This document shows positions 14,860-18,999 of a stretch of DNA of 18,999 bases, piece by piece; position 1 is the stretch's first letter; every line of letters begins with the position of its first letter. The stretch is from assembly GCA_002477565.1 (NCBI GenBank), contig DLQL01000067.1, positions 1-18,999 of the forward strand. The letters are read 5' to 3'. The translations under genes were made by a program, and so were the position numbers. Origin of the DNA: Flavobacteriaceae bacterium UBA7433 (GTDB lineage: Bacteria; Bacteroidota; Bacteroidia; Flavobacteriales; Flavobacteriaceae). The notes below the pieces were generated by a model. The model had not been told where the DNA came from. It saw nothing but the letters and a program-made list of their open reading frames with translations, and made no database searches.

Positions 14860-17022
14860 ATGTATAAAATAATTAAAGGATTGGGCATATTAACACTTAT
14901 TTTTGTTCTCTCTTGTAATACAAATCTCATGACCGACACAAGCACCGCCCCAATAGCTGTTCAAAAACCTGTAGAATTCAACACGCACGGAGACCTCAGA
15001 ACCGATTCTTACCATTGGATGCGTCTGACAGATGCTCAAAAAGAAGCTGAGAACCCAGACACGCAAACAACACAAGTACTCCAATATTTAAAAGATGAAA
15101 ATTCGCATTTGGAAGCGGGGATGAAACACACAGAAAATTTCCAAAAAGAATTGTTTGAGGAAATGAAAACCCGCATCAAAGAGGACGACACTTCAGTTCC
15201 CTACAAAAAAAATGGCTACTACTACCACACCAAATACAAGACGGGGATGCAGTACCCGATATACATTCGCAAAAAGGAAACTTTGGAAGCCGCAGAAGAG
15301 CTCTTGTTGGACGTTAACAACTTGGCACAAGGGCATGAATATTACTCTTTGGGAGGGCTTTCGGTCAGTCCTGACAACAGCAAAATTGTCTATGGAGTGG
15401 ATACAATCAGCAGGCGGCAATACACCCTGCACGTCAAAGATTTGAAAACAGGCCAACTCTTTAAAGAAACGATTGAAAATACCACAGGCGGAGGTGTTTG
15501 GGCAAATGACAATCAAACCTTTTTTTACACACGTAAAGATCCAGTTACCCTGAGGAGTCACCAAATTATGAAACACGTATTGGGAACCGACATCAGTGAA
15601 GATGTGCTCGTCTATGAAGAAAAAGACGAAACCTTTGGCGTTTATGTAACCAAATCAAAATCGAGCAAATACTTGGTTATTGGCGCCTACAGTACCCTTT
15701 CGACAGAATACCAAATTTTAGAAGCGGACAATCCTGAGGGGGCCTTTCGCATCTTCCAAGCGCGGCAGCGTGATTTGGAATACAGCATCGCTCATTTCAA
15801 AGACCATTTTTATGTGTTGACCAACGCAGATGGTGCCACCAACTTTAAATTGATGAAAACACCCGTTGGACAAACCTCAAAAACGCATTGGGAAGAGGTG
15901 CTTCCTCACCGAGCAGACGTTCTTTTAGAGGATATTTCCATCTTTAGTGGGTTTTTGGTGCTTGAAGAACGCAGCAATGGTTTGAATCGAATTCGCATCA
16001 AAAGATGGGATGGGACAGAAGATTATTATTTGCCTTTTGGGGAAGAAGCCTATGCCGCCTACGTCTATGCAAATCCTGAATTTGATACGGAGGTCATTCG
16101 CTATGGCTACAATTCCCTGACCACCCCAAGTTCGGTCATTGATTTCAACATGGTGGACCAATCCAAAGAAATCAAAAAAGAACAAGAAGTATTGGGCGGT
16201 GCCTTTGACAAACAAAATTACCGCTCTGAACGCATCTGGGTCACGGCACGTGATGGCAAACAGATTGCGGTTTCCATTGTTCGGCACAAAGAAACGCCAT
16301 TCAGTTCAGAAACCCCTTTTTTGCTCTATGCTTACGGATCTTATGGACATACGATTGACGCGGGTTTTAGTACCACACGTTTGAGTTTGTTGGACAGAGG
16401 ATTTGTCTTTGGAATCGCCCACATTCGCGGCAGTGAATATTTGGGAAGGGCTTGGTACGAGGATGGAAAATTACTTCGAAAAAAGAATACATTTACCGAC
16501 TTTGTCGATTGCAGTGAGCAATTGATCACTTCAAAATACACTTCGGAAAAGCACCTCTATGCAATGGGAGGATCTGCTGGTGGTTTGTTGATGGGTGTCA
16601 TTCTCAACACCAACCCGGAGTTGTACAACGGCATCATCGCAGCAGTTCCTTTCGTCGATGTGATTTCCACCATGTTGGACGATAGCATTCCCCTCACAAC
16701 CGGGGAGTACGACGAATGGGGAAATCCAAATGACAAAACCTATTACGACTACATCAAAAGCTATTCTCCTTACGACAATGTTGCGGCTTTGAACTATCCA
16801 AACCTCCTTGTAACCACAGGATTGCACGATTCTCAAGTTCAGTATTGGGAGCCTGCAAAATGGGTCGCCAAATTGAGAACACATACGACGAGTGCGAATA
16901 AATTGTATTTGCATACCGACCTAGAAACAGGGCATGGAGGCGCATCGGGGCGTTTTGATGCACTCAAAGAAACGGCAAGAGAATTCACCTTCTTATTGGA
17001 TCTCGAAGGAAAAGTAAATTAA
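14860..17022 (+). CDS. S9A-family oligopeptidase (oligopeptidase B-like), lipoprotein
   Basis: 720-residue serine peptidase that would cleave short peptides. A lipoprotein signal peptide (MYKIIKGLGILTLIFVLSC) places the lipidated Cys at 19, so it is membrane-anchored outside the cytoplasm. An N-terminal beta-propeller (about 75-430) is followed by an alpha/beta-hydrolase domain (about 450-715). The catalytic triad reads Ser572 in GGSAGG, Asp657 in LHDSQV and His692 in TGHGG. The segment SIPLTTGEYDEWGNP is typical of oligopeptidase B; Glu616 and Asp618 sit where two glutamates linked to Lys/Arg preference are expected, so cleavage after basic residues is likely but inferred. The ATG at 14860 is well placed for the signal peptide. 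The gene is single and ends at a strong terminator shared with fumC. Confidence 0.92.
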   Translation: MYKIIKGLGILTLIFVLSCNTNLMTDTSTAPIAVQKPVEFNTHGDLRTDSYHWMRLTDAQKEAENPDTQTTQVLQYLKDENSHLEAGMKHTENFQKELFEEMKTRIKEDDTSVPYKKNGYYYHTKYKTGMQYPIYIRKKETLEAAEELLLDVNNLAQGHEYYSLGGLSVSPDNSKIVYGVDTISRRQYTLHVKDLKTGQLFKETIENTTGGGVWANDNQTFFYTRKDPVTLRSHQIMKHVLGTDISEDVLVYEEKDETFGVYVTKSKSSKYLVIGAYSTLSTEYQILEADNPEGAFRIFQARQRDLEYSIAHFKDHFYVLTNADGATNFKLMKTPVGQTSKTHWEEVLPHRADVLLEDISIFSGFLVLEERSNGLNRIRIKRWDGTEDYYLPFGEEAYAAYVYANPEFDTEVIRYGYNSLTTPSSVIDFNMVDQSKEIKKEQEVLGGAFDKQNYRSERIWVTARDGKQIAVSIVRHKETPFSSETPFLLYAYGSYGHTIDAGFSTTRLSLLDRGFVFGIAHIRGSEYLGRAWYEDGKLLRKKNTFTDFVDCSEQLITSKYTSEKHLYAMGGSAGGLLMGVILNTNPELYNGIIAAVPFVDVISTMLDDSIPLTTGEYDEWGNPNDKTYYDYIKSYSPYDNVAALNYPNLLVTTGLHDSQVQYWEPAKWVAKLRTHTTSANKLYLHTDLETGHGGASGRFDALKETAREFTFLLDLEGKVN

Positions 17023-17033
17023 GGGTTTTCCAT

Positions 17034-17066
17034 AAAAAAAGGCATCCCAATGGATGCCTTTTTTTT
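17034..17066. terminator. Two-way intrinsic terminator between the oligopeptidase gene and fumC
   Basis: A perfect 7-bp stem GGCATCC (17041-17047) / GGATGCC (17052-17058), with loop CAAT, is preceded by seven A and followed by eight T. It can stop transcription from both converging genes. Confidence 0.9.
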
Positions 17067-17081
17067 GGGATTAGACGGAGC

Positions 17082-18479
17082 TTATTTAAGACTTCCAATC
17101 ATTTCTTCTGGTTTTACCCATTCGTCGTATTGTTCCGATGTTACATAGCCCAAACGCACCGCTTCTTCTTTTAAGGTAGTTCCTCTTTCATGAGCTGTAT
17201 TGGCAATTTCGGCTGCTTTGTAATAGCCTATTTTTGTATTCAAAGCAGTGACCAACATCAACGAGTTGTTGAGCAATTCTTTGATGACCTTGTGGTTGGG
17301 TTCGATGCCCACTGCACAATTTTCTTCAAAAGAGACACAAGCGTCTCCGAGCAATCTTGCAGATTCCAACAAGTTGGCTGCCATCACTGGTTTGAAGACA
17401 TTCAATTCGAAGTGGCCTTGTGTTCCCGCTATGGTAATGGCCACATCATTTCCCATCACCTGAGCACAAACCATCGTGATGGCTTCGCATTGAGTGGGGT
17501 TTACTTTTCCTGGCATAATCGAAGAGCCAGGTTCGTTGGCAGGCAATACCAATTCTCCGATTCCAGAGCGAGGACCTGAAGCCATCATGCGAATGTCATT
17601 GGATATTTTGTTCAAGGAAACAGCAATTTGTTTCAGCGCTCCGTGTGTTTCTACAATGGCATCATGCGCTGCCAAGGCTTCAAATTTGTTTGCTGCCGTG
17701 ACAAAAGGCAGGCCGGTAAACAGTGCGATTTTTTCGGCGACCAAGACGTCATAACCTTTGGGTGTATTCAATCCGGTACCGACCGCAGTTCCTCCCAAGG
17801 CCAATTCAGACAAATGTGCCAAGGTGTTTTGAAGTGCTTTCAATCCGTGGTTCAATTGCGAGACATAACCAGAAAATTCTTGTCCGATGGTCAATGGAGT
17901 AGCATCCATCAAGTGGGTACGTCCAATTTTCACAACATCTTTGAATTTTTCCGCTTTCGCTTGCAAGGTATCTCTGAGTTGTTCGATTCCTGGAATCGTT
18001 GTTTCCACGAGCATCTTGTAACACGCGATGTGCATGCCGGTTGGAAAAGTGTCGTTTGAGGATTGAGATTTGTTGACATCGTCGTTGGGTTGGATGGATT
18101 TTTCACCTTCCCCAATGACTTTTCCTGCTAGCTCTTGTGCTCTGTTGGCAATCACTTCGTTGCAGTTCATATTGCTCTGCGTACCGGAACCCGTTTGCCA
18201 GATCACCAAAGGAAATTGGCTGTCGTGCTTTCCAGCTAAGATTTCGTCACAAACTGCAGCAATCAAATCCCGCTTTTCTATTGACAACACGCCCAAGTCA
18301 CAGTTGGCATGCGCTGCAGCCTTCTTTAAATAGGCAAATCCGTATACGATCTCAAGCGGCATTGAGCCACTGGGACCAATTTTAAAGTTGTTTTTGGAAC
18401 GTTCTGTTTGGGCACCCCAATACTTATCGGCAGGGACTTTTACTTCTCCCATCGTGTCCTTTTCAATTCGGTGTTTCAT
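17082..18479 (-). CDS. fumC: Class II fumarate hydratase
   Basis: 465 residues. It interconverts fumarate and L-malate in the TCA cycle without an iron-sulfur cluster. Visible: the substrate-site segments GSGTQSNMN (97-105), SQSSNDTFPT (138-147) and GRTHLMDATP (186-195, catalytic-region His189), and the family signature GSSIMPGKVNP (318-328) on the mobile loop. Length and motifs match FumC closely; aspartase and argininosuccinate lyase share the fold but differ in these segments. The ATG at 18479 starts the normal N-terminus (MKHRIEKDTMGEVKVP). The gene stands alone, facing the oligopeptidase gene, and is the only TCA-cycle gene in the window. Confidence 0.96.
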   Translation of the reverse strand: MKHRIEKDTMGEVKVPADKYWGAQTERSKNNFKIGPSGSMPLEIVYGFAYLKKAAAHANCDLGVLSIEKRDLIAAVCDEILAGKHDSQFPLVIWQTGSGTQSNMNCNEVIANRAQELAGKVIGEGEKSIQPNDDVNKSQSSNDTFPTGMHIACYKMLVETTIPGIEQLRDTLQAKAEKFKDVVKIGRTHLMDATPLTIGQEFSGYVSQLNHGLKALQNTLAHLSELALGGTAVGTGLNTPKGYDVLVAEKIALFTGLPFVTAANKFEALAAHDAIVETHGALKQIAVSLNKISNDIRMMASGPRSGIGELVLPANEPGSSIMPGKVNPTQCEAITMVCAQVMGNDVAITIAGTQGHFELNVFKPVMAANLLESARLLGDACVSFEENCAVGIEPNHKVIKELLNNSLMLVTALNTKIGYYKAAEIANTAHERGTTLKEEAVRLGYVTSEQYDEWVKPEEMIGSLK

Positions 18480-18561
18480 AAACTGTGGTTTTGCGTGTCG
18501 GTTTCAGCGCTTTTTTTTCAAGACTCTTTTAAGAACAAGCGCAAAACTCTTAAAACAGTTA

Positions 18562-18569
18562 CAAATATA
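18562..18569 (-). promoter_or_regulatory. Candidate -7 box for fumC
   Basis: TATATTTG on the minus strand fits TAnnTTTG and would give a leader of roughly 78 bases. A second possible box, TACTTTTG, lies at 18594-18601. Neither has a -33 TTG at ideal spacing. The 239-bp gap to the next gene otherwise holds only AT-rich sequence. Confidence 0.35.
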
Positions 18570-18655
18570 TGGAATCAACCTGTGAACACCATTCAAAAGT
18601 ACTGCTTTTTAAAAGTTGAAACTTCTTCCAAAAACAAAAAAAGAATTCAAAAAAA

Positions 18656-18687
18656 TTGGTTCAAAAATGAAAAATAGCTTATTTTTG
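18656..18687 (+). promoter_or_regulatory. Promoter for the 53-residue membrane protein gene
   Basis: TTG (18656-18658), a 21-bp spacer and TATTTTTG (18680-18687) match the Bacteroidota promoter pattern. It lies about 31 bp before the ATG at 18719. The 8-bp palindrome GCGATCGC (18708-18715) sits in the presumed leader. Confidence 0.5.
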
Positions 18688-18718
18688 CAATGTATTTATA
18701 ACGTCAAGCGATCGCATT

Positions 18719-18880
18719 ATGGACATTTCTCAATATTTAGGTTTTTTATTATTTCTTTTTGTATTTACAGCCGGTTTTTGGTTGTTGATTTTCCTGTTGA
18801 CATTTGTCGTTCCCTATTGGATTACAGGAACGGTTCTTGAAAACCTTCAGTTGAAAAAAGAAGCAAAAGCTAAAAAATAA
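18719..18880 (+). CDS. 53-residue membrane protein
   Basis: A short gene encoding MDISQYLGFLLFLF..., almost wholly hydrophobic from residue 6 to about 33, then a PYWITG turn and a Lys-rich tail (NLQLKKEAKAKK). The layout suggests one long or two short membrane helices, with the basic tail in the cytoplasm. I do not recognise a named family. The case for a real gene is strong for its size: a promoter pattern in front, an intrinsic terminator 20 bp behind, a clean composition and no overlap with other genes. It is transcribed alone, divergent from fumC. Function unknown. Confidence 0.68.
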   Translation: MDISQYLGFLLFLFVFTAGFWLLIFLLTFVVPYWITGTVLENLQLKKEAKAKK

Positions 18881-18900
18881 AATTTCCACACCTCATACAC

Positions 18901-18933
18901 AAAGGATTGCAGCTACTTGCAATCCTTTTTTTT
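18901..18933 (+). terminator. Intrinsic terminator after the 53-residue membrane protein gene
   Basis: AAAGGATTGCA (18901-18911), loop GCTACT and TGCAATCCTTT (18918-18928) form a perfect 11-bp stem running into eight T (18926-18933). Confidence 0.88.
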
Positions 18934-18939
18934 ATGCTT

Positions 18940-18999
18940 TTACCTGTTCAATTCAAAAGAGAAGACCCTTTCTGTTTTGACAATAAATTGTATTTTTAT
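18940..18999 (-). CDS. Possible C-terminal end of a gene running in from the right edge
   Basis: On the minus strand, 19 codons are open from the window edge to a TAA (18942-18940), reading IKIQFIVKTERVFSFELNR. The alternating hydrophobic and charged residues look like a beta strand at a protein end, and the position, converging on a terminator, is sensible. At this length chance cannot be excluded, and no family can be named. Confidence 0.3.
   Translation of the reverse strand: MKIQFIVKTERVFSFELNR

Noticed and set aside
1..18999. Mobile elements or a defence island
   Set aside because: No transposase, integrase, toxin-antitoxin pair, restriction-modification gene or attachment-site repeat was found; gene content is mainly housekeeping.

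Overview
The window looks like chromosomal core sequence from a member of the Bacteroidota, most likely class Flavobacteriia. The grounds are: a type IX secretion system (T9SS) component (PorQ) and a T9SS C-terminal sorting domain in the same window; lipoprotein signal peptides with an acidic stretch after the lipobox cysteine; TAnnTTTG-type -7 promoter boxes in front of several genes; little use of Shine-Dalgarno sequences close to starts; and moderate-to-low GC. I see no tRNA, rRNA, CRISPR array, insertion sequence, integrase or phage gene.

Layout, left to right. (1) 1-3516, plus strand: the C-terminal half of a RecQ helicase running in from the left edge, then an apparent operon of two tandem class I polyphosphate kinase 2 paralogues and a small Smr-domain protein. 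(2) 3557-4423, minus: a predicted surface lipoprotein with a calcium-binding thrombospondin type 3-like segment. (3) 4550-5701, plus: a cysteine desulfurase that must start at TTG, meeting tail to tail a 73-residue hypothetical protein. (4) A 319-bp non-coding stretch, then 6245-10756, plus: a 1503-residue secreted multidomain protein (lamin tail, chitobiase C-terminal-like, CotH kinase, InlB-like/jelly roll, beta-helix, second lamin tail, T9SS sorting domain). (5) 10889-12528, minus: a 46-residue membrane protein and the tRNA modification GTPase MnmE. (6) 12690-14426, plus: porQ followed closely by cytidylate kinase. (7) YbaB/EbfC nucleoid protein (minus), an S9A oligopeptidase lipoprotein (plus) and class II fumarase (minus), the last two sharing a strong two-way terminator. 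(8) A 53-residue membrane protein with its own promoter and terminator, and a possible gene tail at the right edge.

Most genes are housekeeping: DNA repair, tRNA modification, CMP phosphorylation, the TCA cycle, sulfur transfer and nucleoid structure. The accessory flavour comes from the cell-envelope and secretion genes. PorQ belongs to the machinery that exports and attaches cargo such as the 1503-residue protein, although the two lie in different transcription units. No defence system or other multi-gene novel system is visible. The points best worth a second look are the domain architecture of the giant cargo protein, the tandem PPK2 pair, the RecQ that has lost its zinc cysteines, the lipoprotein whose beta domain is split by a calcium-binding insert, and the two tiny membrane proteins.
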